Below, one piece after another: positions 45,005 through 57,444 of a stretch of DNA of 64,000 bases. The notes below the pieces were generated by a model. That model did not search any database and was not told the origin of the DNA. It saw only the letters and a list, made by a program, of their open reading frames with translations. Source of the stretch: Amaurobius ferox. Taxonomy: Eukaryota > Arthropoda > Arachnida > Araneae > Amaurobiidae. Numbering within the stretch: the stretch's first letter is position 1; every line of letters starts with the position of its first letter. The stretch spans positions 99,653,068 to 99,717,067 of the forward strand of contig OX578152.1 in NCBI GenBank assembly GCA_951213105.1. The letters are read 5' to 3'. A program made the position numbers and the translations under genes.

Positions 45005-46607
45005 CAGGGGTGGCAAATAGGGGGCGCGGTCGTGCCCCCAAATTTTTCCTTGTCGTCTATCGGCTTCTCCCTTTTTTTATCGACTGTCCACTGGTCAGTT
45101 TTCTCACGCTATGGAGCTTCAAAAGAGCCGACCTTCACAGTAAAGCTTCTCTCTTCCGGCTGAAACGAATACTTTTCAACTTGAAAAGACTGGGGTGATG
45201 TTATCCTTTTCACTTGAAAATTTCAAGTGTCCGATTAAACTTATGTGTAGTTAGTGCATGTTCATCCATTCCTTCTGCTAGAAATGCATTTCAGCAACTC
45301 AATGCATTATATTCTTTCATAGAAACATCCTGTAAAAGATATGCTATTTTAGAAAAGATTCGCTCATCAACAATTACTTTTTTGGAGGTTCTTCAACACT
45401 ACAATCACTGAGTGATACGAAGTGGTCTTCCAGAGTTAAAGCCATAAAAGCACTACTTGATAATTTTGAAGTGGTGATTTTAACATTGGAAGAATTATCT
45501 GAAAATGATTCTCTCAATGGCATCAATTTGACATGCATGACATCGTTCGGATTTTTGTTCACTTTGTTTGTATTGCCCAGTATTTTTTGTCAATGCAATA
45601 CTCTCTCAAAGCATCTTCAGTCATCTGATCTTAATTTTCAGATTGTGCAAGCTTTTGCTAAAGCTACTATTGAAACTGTTAGTTTTTTTCGCAGTGATGC
45701 ATTTTTAATTAAGTGTGGAGTTTTGTGACAGAACTTTGCGAAACAAATTCTTATTCTGGACCAAAACTGAAAAGGCATAAGAAAATTCCAAGCGAATTCG
45801 GTGGCGGTGAAAAGAATCCCCATGATGATGTTAAATCATATCACAAAATCAATATTCAATATGAAATTATTGATTCAGTATCTAATGAAATTGAGACAAG
45901 ATTTACTGAGAACAATATATCTGTTTTGTTTCCCTTGGTTCAGTATTATCAGGATCAGATGTCGAAAAAGAAAATGTTTCAACCACATGCAAAGTATATA
46001 ATTTCCAGAAAGAGGAATTTTTATGTAAATTGCGACTGTTTTATTTAATGGTGAAAATTAAAAACATAAACCATCCCAATTCTAAAAGTCGCCTGGATTA
46101 TTTTAAAGAACGGAATTTAAAAAATGTGTTTCCTGTCATAGCATTATTACTTAAATTGTTTTTGACTGTACCAATCAGCTCAGACAGTTGTGAAAGGTCT
46201 TTTTCGTATCCCAAGAGACGGAAAAATTATTTTCGCAGTACAATGAGACAAGAAAGACTTTCATCTTTAGCTGTTTTAGCTATAGAACAAGATACACCAC
46301 TGGATTATGATGATATTGTAACAAAATTTTCTTTTCTTCCAGACTCTAAGAACCGGCATTTAAAACTTCAATAAAAGGCAAATAAATATAGATATTTGAT
46401 TTAGAAAAATTATGTTAACAACAATTATGCTAACACAGTTATGTACAAAAATTATGTTAACAACAATTATTTTTCTCAACATCAATTCAATTTTATGATC
46501 CCCCCCCCCTGTTAGCAAACATTTTATTTATTCCATATTGTGAATTTTCGTGCATACAAATATACAAATCTCGCACCCCCAAATGAAATGCTGAAATGCC
46601 GCCCCTG
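45005..46607 (+). mobile_element. hAT transposon, decayed, with perfect 8-bp target duplication
   Basis: 1603 bp flanked by CAAGTAAC at 44997-45004 and 46608-46615. Terminal inverted repeats are CAGGGGTGGCA and (complement) CAGGGGCGGCA. The plus strand carries a broken ZMYM1/TTF-type hAT transposase. The short length and the missing N-terminal zinc-finger and early catalytic parts show a large internal deletion. Confidence 0.88.
45214..46374 (+). pseudogene. hAT transposase (ZMYM1-like) pseudogene
   Basis: Pieces in at least three frames: 45214-45411 (ARNAFQQLNALYSFIETSCK and ILEKIR), 45415-45728 (SSRVKAIKALLDNFEVV, frame open upstream of the first ATG), 45726-46048, and 46030-46374, which holds the C-terminal hAT dimerisation region (VPISSDSCERSFS, RRKNYFRSTMRQERLSSLAV). 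Frameshifts near 45411, 45725 and 46030 disable it. No intact DDE core or zinc finger is seen. Confidence 0.82.
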
Positions 46608-46615
46608 CAAGTAAC

Positions 46616-48996
46616 TACCCCAGAGTTAAGTTTTGTCCTGATTTTTACAGTGAGATATCAGAATATATCTATGATTTAACAAATCCAAATTCTTGAAGTG
46701 TTGAGATGTGTCTATCCTTCATTCATTATATCTAAAGTTATTAGCATGCTTTTCAAGTTGCAGCTATTTATTTTATTGTATTTTTAAACATTGTCATGAA
46801 AGATTATTGAATTTTTCTCCAATGTTTTATTGTGTGTAATAGGTAGATAGATTGTATATTATTTTTTCCATCCATTATATCTGAACCGGTGATTTTATAA
46901 ATGTTTCATTGTGTTATGTACTTATTTTTATTAATATAATTGGTTCAATAAATATTTTTTCTTTGTGTTAGTATTTGTTTCTGATTAATTTTCATTTTCT
47001 CATTTGCTTATGGAAGCTGAAGATATTGCTCTCTCACCCCTTCCTATAAAGTTTCATCATTCAACTATGCTCAACTGTATCTCATTACATTACATATGTG
47101 CTATATTTAAAATATCTGAAGTTCGTGACTTTCTTATGCATTTATATTTAACTGAATGCATTTGACCTCTTATGTATTAACAGGGTATTTTGAAACCCTT
47201 TATATCCATTGTATTTCAAACCATGAGTGTAAAGGAAATCGGCTACAATGTTATATTGAGAAAATGCCAAAACTGTTTTAAGATAATCTTTCATGTGGCA
47301 CTGGGGTAACTTAAAGGAACTACCACCCTACCGGGAGATATATGGGGATGGCACTGGGGTAAAATAAGACCCACCACATTGCGTGCATTTCTATGGTTAA
47401 AGGCTCATATTGAATTTCATATTATTTAAATTATTCATTTTGTAGAAAAATTAATTATCAGTGCCATTCAAATTAGAACTGAAACAATAAAGAATATTCC
47501 TGAGTATTCAAATTTATTTTACCTTTCCATTAATTATTGTCTTCATATATTCTGTATCCTGTTTTACAAACAGGAAAAAATGCTTATTGATTCTACTCAT
47601 AATTAGAGAACTTTAATTTAAAAATAATCAAATATAAATAGACTAAACACTAAGCCTTCCTATTGTGTCAAATGACAGCAGATGGGATTTCACCAACACT
47701 AGCTACACCTAGATATAATTTTCAAAATATGGTATTTTTAAACTTTTCACCCATAAGAGTTTTATCTCCTACTTCCATGGTCCAAAGTTCAAACTACCAT
47801 TTTCCTGCATTGAATTTACCGCCATTATCTAGGTTGGAATTGTCTTGTTTCTTTATAGGAAATAATGCTGTGAAAATATCAAAGTTCGATTCATCGAAGT
47901 TCTAATCATGAGAACTACTAAAAATTTTATCTAGTGCTAGTTTTACACAATATATCGATATAATATTTGTTAAGGGTAGGTGCATTTGATCTTGAGTTAT
48001 TGGGTCCACACCTCATGGACATCTTTCTAAAAGTGTTTGAAACATGTTTGCGCTTATGCCCCAAGAGGGGCACTTGCCCTCCTCTGGATATGCAAGGTCA
48101 CAAAGGTGGACATCAAGCTAGTCGATGTTGTACATCTTATCCTTAAGCTTGCCTCACTGATGCCAGTGATTTACCCCTTCCTGAAAAAAGTTCTATGGAC
48201 ACCCATAGGTTCGGAGGTTCTTAAACCGTTCTTGTCTATCCAAATTTCATATTGGAAAATTCTCGCAGAAATAATACTTTTCTATAGAGTAGTATGAAAA
48301 TATAAGTGTAGGATAAAGTAACAAAATAGTGTATTAAATTCTAGCTTAAAATATTGTGTGTTTTACAGATTAGATACATTTTAAGGCATAATATGTTTTG
48401 CTGCATCCTATATCACCGTCAGACCACTTTCATTACAGCCCTCGGTGTACACTTCTGACCTTTTAACAAACTCTGAATTTTTCTGCCACTTTCTTTTCGA
48501 GTTTATATTATAAATGTCAGTTGTTTTACGAATTGTTGTTTTGAATTCATTTCACATGAAAATGCAAACTAAATTTTAAAGTCAATCAGTGGTTAAGAAA
48601 TTCTAAAACAGTGAAAAAGAGTTACTAAATGTTAGGCTTACCATATAAATTGGTTTCCAAACTGGGACAAAATAAAAACACTAAATAAAATTATTTATCG
48701 AATACAGGAAAACAAAATTGAAACCTGAAGACATTAATCATTTGATTTCAACCATTCATATACAAATGCTTGTCATTTTTAATTTCTTCATAAAAGTTTT
48801 AACGTTCTAGATCTATGTTTTTATTCACAGAGCATTAGACTCATTATTGCATCTGCATTAGACCTAGTTGATTCAACAATTCTACCTCATTCTTCAAATC
48901 TAGCATTGTACATGATAAAAGAACAAACACCCTTTAAAATAAAATAAAGACAACCAAATTTGAAAAAATTAAAATGTCTAATAATAAACACCATAT
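46616..48996. other. Intergenic, no host gene recognised
   Basis: Includes a short direct repeat TGGCACTGGGGTAA (47296 and 47353) and the dispersed repeat at 48031-48297. The frame at 47663-47905 has no recognisable family. Confidence 0.5.
48031..48297 (+). pseudogene. Dispersed repeat with GST N-terminus-like frame
   Basis: An 86-codon frame including APRGALALLWICKVTKVDIK and LVDVV resembles the beta-alpha-beta start of delta-type glutathione S-transferases, but the conserved VP and catalytic Ser/Tyr context is not clear. The same sequence recurs, broken, at 1-135 on the other strand. Could be an old retropseudogene or duplicated exon. Confidence 0.3.
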
Positions 48997-48997
48997 G

Positions 48998-49110
48998 ACG
49001 TACTTAAAATTACAAATCCAGAGAGCTTTCGGATGTCACTACGCCCTTCATCAGTGGTGAAGGACTTTGTGACGTCCGAAAGCAATCTGGATTTGTAATT
49101 TTAAGTACGC
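48998..49110. repeat. ~112-bp hairpin with two hammerhead-like halves
   Basis: Inverted arms ACTTAAAATTACAAATCC and its complement enclose GCTTTCGGATGTCACTACGC and GGACTTTGTGACGTCCGAAA. The minus strand reads CTGATGA...CGAAAGC across 49054-49025. The plus strand reads GGTGA..GGAC..GTCCGAAAGC across 49056-49083. Confidence 0.7.
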
Positions 49111-50424
49111 CATAAATTGTGCTGTTATATTGCATCTGTTATTCGCTTATTGCATCTGTTCCTCGAAGGGTTTCTGCTTGTATCGCCGCAAGAGGTGGTC
49201 CTACTGCCTACTGATCACCCTGCCTATGCCGTTACTGTGTAGCATTATCCTTCTGGAATTAACATCACTTATTTATATATGCCATCTCTGCCTCTATGGC
49301 CTTAATCGTCACACTCTATTCACTCTTTCATGGTGTTGCATTTTCTGTGTCGGGTAGTGCATGCTAATGTCGCGCATAGCTAATATAAGCGACGCAGAGC
49401 CCCAATTACATATTATAGTCATTGTGCTTTCACGGTTTTCTGAAGTCATATGATCATTTGTATCCTGTGTTTGCTAAGTGTCATTCACACAGACTTACGA
49501 AAATCATCTGATTTTAAATTTTACATAATAAGGAAAACATATCTCTCACTCTTTGTGTGCGTAGGCGTGTGTCGACCGTAGCAAAAGGTTGAAGTTACTG
49601 TCAGCTGAGAAATTCAGTACAGAAGTAGTTAAACCGGAACGATATGCCTTAAAGAGAGATTTTTTTAGATTTAGTTCGATATAGCTTTAAAAGTCAATAT
49701 TTAGCCAAAGCAGCATATTGCTCCCACATTGAGGGCAGGAGGCGCATTTAGGGTGTAATTCATGGGCGATGTTCCATGCATCCAAGGCGTGTTATCAGAC
49801 GCCCGCTCATCGGGAGACTAGGACTTTTAAAAGATTGAATAATTTACTTCAACCCGGGCAAAGCCGGGTACATTTTCTAGTTTTTTATAATACAAGAACG
49901 AAAAGGTGTGTGTTGCGCGTAACAAAAAATCGATACAGAGGTCGCTGAATTCCCGAGACGATGTACCGTCGGCGAGATTTATTTTTAATTTAAATTCATT
50001 TTAAAGTCGAAATTCGGCCGACATTTTCGCCATTTTCCAATTACATTTATAGAGCAGACGATTCCGAGTTCAAGAAATACAAGACAGATGATTATTCATA
50101 AAGAAAATCTTCAGCTGGAGACATACTGTGTTTAATCCAACATTCTAATTGAAATTTAGATATATCGTTTAAATTTCTTAAACGTGCCATTAATTTATCA
50201 TTATAAGTATTGCGCTAAAAACCTCAAAGATCCAATGAAAACCAAATTGTTTAGCATTTAGTTTTCAATTTTGCTTCTCTCAGTAAAGGAATTATCTTTT
50301 TGATGAGTTTCCGATGTAAACTTTAATAGCAGACAATGGTGCGATACGATTTGGATAATAAAATATAAAAATCCAACTTCTTGGATTTTAGCGATATCGT
50401 TTAGATATTTTGAACTTGTCATTA
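49111..50424. other. Intergenic with Helitron-like sequence
   Basis: Contains a Helitron 3' end at 49880 and, on either side, two diverged direct repeats (49555-49700 and 49905-50035) that look like 5' portions of related elements. No host gene. Confidence 0.5.
49552..49880 (+). mobile_element. Helitron-type element; 3' end clear, 5' end tentative
   Basis: Ends CATTTTCTAG followed by T (49881). An ideal hairpin ACCCGGGCAAAGCCGGGT (49852-49869) lies 11 nt upstream of the end. A possible 5' end is TCTCTCACTCTTTG after A at 49551. Different family from the intron 3 Helitrons. Non-coding. Confidence 0.55.
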
Positions 50425-50915
50425 TTACTTTTCTTATAATGTATAAGGAAAGTATTGTGACAGGGTCCAAAATTCGAATTCGAGTTTTCGACGGGAGAGC
50501 ACATTTCAAGCATCCCTGATCACGAATCAAACATTTTTGAAGTGATGTCTTTTTTTTGTGTGTGTCAGTGAGTCTGTGGAGACAATAACTGACGAACGAA
50601 TGGACCGATTCGAACCAAATTTGGTACAAAAACCACAATCCGTAAACACTGGAAGCCTATAGTTTTTATACGCAATCGAATGTTCAGAACCCCCCTTAAT
50701 TTTCGAGTGAAATTTTGAAAAAATCGTCAAAAAATCAAAACCGCTAATAAAGTTACTCAAATAGACATTTCTTATATAATTTTTCATTAGAAAACGATGG
50801 ACTTAAATTTTAGAACGCTAGCATGAACCGTTCTCGAGATATTGCATATTTTTCAAAAAAATTATCAAAAAGTCATATAAAATAAAAAAAATATTTCCTA
50901 TTGCGAAACATGTTC
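50425..50915 (+). repeat. Dispersed repeat R1, copy d
   Basis: TATAAGGAAAGTATTGTGAC, CATTTCAAGCATCCCTGATC, CCAAATTTGGTAC and CCGTTCTCGAGATATTGCAT. The best-preserved copy; continues directly into the foldback repeat. Confidence 0.6.
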
Positions 50916-52373
50916 ACTTTTCATATGTAATACCATGCGATAAATTGGGTGACATCATTCTCGTGTATCTAGCTCGTTCCATCCATGAAAAAAGATACAT
51001 TGAGTAATACTTTTGTATTTGAACGCCAATAGTCATTTATCTGCTGTAAGAATAACTTATTTCTTAGTCCATAACGCTTGGCGAGATTTTGGCGACGAAT
51101 TTGGTAAAATGTCGCCAACTTGGCGACTTTTTTAAATGTTGCTAAATTAACGAAAAATTCACCAAATGGATAAAAATGACACTAAATCAATGACGACTCA
51201 TTGATGATGACGACATGGAAAATGACGACTCGATGATGACGACAGGGAAAATGACGACTCATTGACGAAAATTTAATATCTTGGAAAGAATATAAATAAC
51301 TACTATAAAAATAATCTTTTTTTTTACTGTAAAAGTAGTAAATTCATTGCATTATATAAGGAAAGTCATGTGTTGCCCACATCAGATTTTTTTCATTTTG
51401 GATTTAAAGCGAAATGAATTAATGTAAAGGGGAAATGAAATGAACTTATAGGGGAACCATCAAAAATGACATTAACTCATAGGGGGAAATAAGATTTAGG
51501 ATAATAAATTATTGTGCTAATTGAAACAAAATCACAGGGAGTGCTAATACGATACGGTAGATGGGAATGCTTCACCCCATACCTCCCCCCTAGCTCTGCT
51601 AATGGTTTAGAGCTGCGTCTAGTGTTGAATTGCAATACCGAAAAAATTCGCTCTAGTACACAAAAGAATGTGCATGTGTGTGTGCAGAAAATTCAAGTTA
51701 TGGACCGCCATGAAATTCGCTACAGTGGTGGGGTACCTAAGTTCGGGCGACGATGCATCTCGAAAGCGGAAATCTGAGCGATTAATAATAATCGGTAAAT
51801 TAATAATAATATCATCAATCGGTTCTTTATTGATCTTTGAAGCTTTATCACAAAATAAGTAAAATATTTACTTATGTATTTTAATGAAAATAATTCTATG
51901 GGTATTTCCGTTAATATTTAGAATTTTCTTTTTCTGATATACTACTTTCAAACATATAAAAAAATCTAATAAGCAGCGCATGACTTTCCTTATATAATGC
52001 AATGAATTTACTACTTTTACAACAAGAAAATAGCTTATAGTAGATACTTATGTTCTTTTCAAGATATTGAATTTTCGTCAATTAGTCATCATTTTCATTG
52101 ATTTAGCGTCATTTTTAAACATTTGGCGAGATTTTCGTTAATTTGGCAACATTTAAAAGAGTCGCCAAGTTGGTGACATTCCGCCAAATTCGTCGCCAAA
52201 ATCTCACCAAGTGTTATGGAAGGAGAAATAAGTTATTCTTATAGCAGATAAATGACTATTGGCGTTCAAATACAAAAGTATTACTCAAAGTATCTTTTTT
52301 CATGAATGGAACGAGCTAGATCCACGAGAAAGATGTCACCCAATTTATCTCATGATATTACATATGAAAAGTG
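50915..52373. mobile_element. Foldback-type element with ~0.45-kb arms
   Basis: Arms 50915-51392 and ~51959-52373 are inverted copies, well over 85% identical by eye (e.g. GTGACATC.TTCTCGTG, AATAGTCATTTATCTGCT, GCAATTATATAAGG-like inner ends). The loop is ~566 bp and includes a (GT)-rich stretch at 51668-51685. The left arm has an extra GATGATGACGACA direct duplication (51208-51265). No transposase frame. Confidence 0.7.
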
Positions 52374-55300
52374 AGTGTTTGTGTTGTAGCATAAAATGGT
52401 AATGTTTTGAACAGCTGTCAGAAAATTTTATACACTAGATGTATCCTTGCAGAGCATCTGTGCTCTAGTGTCTTTCAATGCTCACTATCTGTTAGTAACT
52501 TACTACACAAACTCTGGAGCGTGAGTCATTTTTAAACATTACTACACAAGTAGTATTTAGTTTTGTTTGTCTAGTATTTAGTTTTTTTTGTCTCACAATC
52601 AGTATCGCTCTTGCATTTTTAGTATAACCAGACATATGTGGATTCATTGTTATACGACCCTCTAATCAAATATAAACCATATATTTGTTTAAATTTAATT
52701 AACTTTAGAATAAATAATATATAATTTCATTGTTGAACAAAAACTTGAATAAAATAATTAGTGTTTGAGATATCATTATGGAGGCAAAGGGACTAACTAT
52801 CTAACTCCATGGATACTTTTGATAGGATGGAGTAAGAGTTTTCCTTTACTTTCATATTTTAACAAGTTTAACCATAATTACATTGTTTATCATTTGGGAA
52901 ATGGTAAATAAGCCATTTTCAACATAACGTAAATAAATGCATTATATATGCAGGGTTAGAAAGTAGGAGCATAAAGTCACGCAACAATGGCATCTAACCA
53001 ATTTTCCCCAGTTACCCAAATGTCTTATTTGGGTGCAATTTCCAAATTATTTATTTTGTTTTCATTATTCAACTCACAAAATAAATCATCTTTTGTTATC
53101 AGACCTGTCTTTGACACTTCTGTGCTGAATGGGTGCATGTAATCCATGATATGAATTAGTTAGATTGTTAGAAGGAAGAATAAATGGATCAAATGGAATT
53201 TGCATCACACATGCGAAGAAAGGCAAAACAGTTTGGTATCTAAAATCTCTATCAAAGTAAAATATATAGGTACAAAATTTAACGACCACTAATTTTGAAC
53301 CCTTTATAGATTTAAATCAAGGATTGCAGACACAAATGAATTCCAATTAAAATTATTAACTATTAAAATACGCACTTACATATTTTAATATTTTTATAAA
53401 ATAACATATTAAATTTTCTTTTGATACGATGTATTAAAAATCTGAACATCAGCTTAAGATTTATTTTAATAACAATTTTTAATGTGTAATGGTTAACAAA
53501 ATTTCTTCCCACTCTAAAGTAGAGGTACTTTACGTATTTACTGTCACAGCTTGTCCCTCTCAGATGTATGCCTGAAAAAAAAAACACTGTGTCTGGCCAG
53601 TGCCCATAAAGGATTCACCTCTAACTTAAACTCCTTGAGATTGATATGAGCTTAATTTAAAACTGAATCCCTCCAAAAATTGAATTTCAAAATATGCCTC
53701 TGTTTGTATTGCTGCAGAAGCTTTAAAACAATGCAGTAAAAATTATTTTTTTATTAATCTGTATTATTCTGTAGATTCCCAAATTTTGAATGGGTGGGAA
53801 AATAATAGTACATATTACGTTATTAATTATAGATCTCACTGGAAATCGGTAGGCTTATTGTTGTTACTGATTACATGATAACTAATAAACATAAATAATA
53901 TTTTAGACCAAAAACAAGCAATATCTCAAAATAGCGTTTTGAAAGTTATGTTGCAATCACTTTTAAACTAAAAAATACACACAAAATGATTTTTTTAATA
54001 AAGTGTAACATAATTATATTTTTATAGTAGTTTTTGATCTAAAATGATTGTTCGAAATATTGAAAATGTTTCTGCAGTTTGATGCCGATGGTTCTTCGAT
54101 AATCGCTTAGGAACTGACATTTATTACTTCAAAAAATCACACAAATTTTTATTCTATTTACTTTTTGTTTCAGAGATATAGGGCTAATTGTAAAAAAATA
54201 TATGTTTCATTGTATCTCGAGAACAGCTCTTAGAAATTTCTAAATAATGAAGAATTGTGTCCATTGATTTCTGGTTAAAACGATGTATGCACAAAATATT
54301 CATTCATTTAATAGTGAGTTTAGTTAATTTTTCAATGAAGTTAAAATCTTGAGAACATGTTAACGTCTTAAAAATGAGATGGAATTCACATGTAAACAAA
54401 AATCACATATTAAATACCTATTTTTGTAACATATTTATATGTTATTATATTTTTATGTTGCTTATTTGATTTTCTAAAATAAATGTTCGGAAAATGGAGG
54501 GACTTTTCCGTGGTCTGTTCACTCCCAAGATTAATAGGTCTCTGATGTTCATTGATTAAAATAATAGCACTAAATGTTATTCGATTTGCTCAATTTGTTA
54601 GAGATATATAGTGCTGCTTGTAATAAAAAAATTAAGGTCTTTTTTCTAAACAAGACTTGTTTGATGATGTCGACTCTAATAAGAGAATAAATATGCACAG
54701 GAATAATCTAATAATCCAGGAATAATCTAACAGGAATAATCTAATCAAGAGAATAAATATGCCACCTAGAATAAATATGCATTATTCTAGGTGGCCTTGG
54801 TTCTGTACGCACCACCGATTCTACATATGCTGAGCAGTATAGCGTAGAGATTTCCTGGAGCAAAATCTGCAACTTCCGGGACGTTAAACATGGCTACTTG
54901 CTAGCTTCACATTTCTTCCTCCTGGCCTCTCCTTGTATGCGCTCTCCTGTTTTTTTATACCATCATGTGTATTAACTATATAATAATTAACTGGATCCGT
55001 TGAGGACTCGGGGTATTTGTTTTTGGAGTTTGGTATTTGTTAACTGTACAAAATTAAAATTTGTTGTGTTTTATTTTGGTATTGTAGTAAAGTAATTATT
55101 AAAATTTTACATGAGAATAAAACTTTTCTGAGTTTTTCTACACAACACTGATCTTAGTGTATGTAGTAAGCTTTTCGCTTTCCATTTGTTTACTAGTTTG
55201 TAAATGTGGTTAAATCAATAGTACTATTGCATCATTTCGATTTACCGGCAGTCCCATCACCAAAGTATGACTGTTTTGGTAAAGAAAAATAATCGTTTTA

Positions 55301-57440
55301 CGAAACGTGATTAGTTATATTTTTCAGAAATATCAGTATTTTAGGAATATTACACTGTGTGAAGTAACTCGAACACTGCAGTTTGGTTCGTCTTTACAGT
55401 GATGGGAATGCAGGATAATTTAAGTCATATCATCAGGGTTGGCAAAGTGTCTTCCCAATAATTAACGATCAAGTAATTTTAATTATATATGAAATGTATA
55501 AAATGTTTTCTGTGTAAATAAACGAAAAGATATATTTTCTCTGACTGGTGCCTGTTTCCTTCTTGGAGGTACATATTTCAAAGTGTCTCTCCGTGTCAAA
55601 CGATGTTCCTTTGTAAATAGAGCTGAAAGTAAATGCGTGCTGAGACAACTAAGTTATCTTTTCTACCCGAGCTACAACTATCGCATAGACATTTTAGGTG
55701 CGGTTTTTATTACACACCCATTATTTGAGGTCCTAACTAACTACGTTCCACTATTGTGGCATGAAATTTGGCGTGTCAATGGCTTTTATGGTAATTTTGA
55801 TTATTTGGATTTTGAACCTTACAGTTTCGGCCCTCAATAAGAAAGTAACATGTTTTTTGAGAATAACTCGTAAAACGAAGCACTAGAATGCTCAAATTTA
55901 GTACTCATTGTTTTTCATAGTGTGCTTTATAAATTCTTTAGATTTCAAACGTAAGGCAATACACATACAGGCCCACCATAGCAAAGTATATTTGTTTTGT
56001 GGGAAGTTCAAGCTATCAGAAACAAGTTTGAAAGATCCACACAAGCATTTATTTTAAACTGTGCTGTATTATGAAGTAGAAAGCAAAGAAATATTTTATT
56101 TGTTATTTTGAATTTTTGTTTTATGTCTCCCTAAATTATTTTATCATGCTTTGTCTCTTTTCATATCTATGTATAATAATTTTCTAATATGCAACTTTCT
56201 AATAAGTACTTTATGCTTTTTCAAATTTTTCCAAAGCTCCTCTGTGAAATTGAAAAGGCAGAATCTTTGATACTTACAGTCTAAACTATTGAGCAGAGTG
56301 TAATGAAGACAGATTTTCTATTTTTTTTTCTTTTAATGTTGGTTTTAAAGTTACTAGGGGTAAAATTTTAAAGTTACATGAATAATTTTTGGCACTTTTT
56401 ACATATGCTTTTTATAATATTAGCTTGCTCTGTTACATTCAAATCATGTGAATGATTTAAACCCAATTCCTGACATTTAATCAATTTGAAACTTTGCATA
56501 CTTACGTATTCCTGATAACAATACACTGTTATATCAAATTTAAGTTGCTTTCCCCTCCTCACAGATTTTCACTGTTAGAAAACAGCAAAAAATATGCATA
56601 TCTATAGAAAAGCCTTAGTGAGTAGTGTTCAAACAAACAAATTTGTGTTGATTTTTCCCCTCCCCCAATTTTTCTCATTGTCAAAAATCCCCCAGCAATA
56701 TGGGTGTCTAATTCGGTAGTAAAAGTTTGAATCTCACATGTACTATATATTTTTTGAAAATGAAATTAATGTAAGATTTATACAGTAGGTATCAGGTGTT
56801 GTTCTGGATTTTTGATTACTCTCGCTAACCTATTCTCTAAATGGTGTTTTTATTCCCCAAATTTTATTTTAACTGTTCATTTAAAAAATTTGGTTTGATT
56901 TATAAATTCTCAAATTCCAAATATCATTATTTTGGAAAAGGCAAATAGTATATGTTACGATTAGTAATTAGTATACAGTTTTTGATTTTGGCATTGACAG
57001 AATTTATAGTCACCAAAATTTTCACCAAATCTATTTTTCAATCACTAAATTGAATTTTCTTTCACAGATTGTGACAATGATATGATCGGCAGCTTGATCC
57101 CTGTTTTTTTTTGCCCTTAGGTCAAATATTTTGACACAGCTTGTAAGTAACATGTTTTGTCATCAGTTTATACAAGTTAGGCATACACATTGACTTAAAG
57201 ACCTTGGAGGCTACAGGTGATTTGATTTGGTCTTAGGGAGCATATTTATGATTCCAGTGTAGAACCATTCTTTTGGCTTTACCTCTCTACTTATGATCTT
57301 TTTTATTTCCTTAGCTATAAAGGGATGGAGCCTACTGTAAATTAAAGTCATGATTTAGTCAAAAAATTATACACCCAGACAATTCCTGCCACTTTGCAGT
57401 TGGACAGGTTACTAATTCTAGTATTTCTGCTTCTTTCAGC
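52374..57440. other. Intergenic, no host gene recognised
   Basis: AT-rich. Contains a terminal fragment of the 7.9-kb MITE family (~53543-53588, minus strand, CAGTGTTTTTTTTTTCAGGC), a hAT-like 5' end CAGGGTTGGCAAAGTGTC at ~55436 without a partner, a hairpin CCACCTAGAATAAATATGCA at ~54760-54795, and two diverged direct copies near 54173 and 54598. The frame at 55583-55840 is unrecognised. Confidence 0.5.
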
Positions 57441-57444
57441 ACCA

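Noticed and set aside
45010..45198. Frames at the 5' end of the hAT element read as separate genes
   Set aside because: They lie inside the hAT terminal region and do not match its transposase or any host protein.
55583..55840. 85-codon plus-strand frame
   Set aside because: No recognisable domain and no splice or neighbour support; AT-rich chance frame or old repeat.
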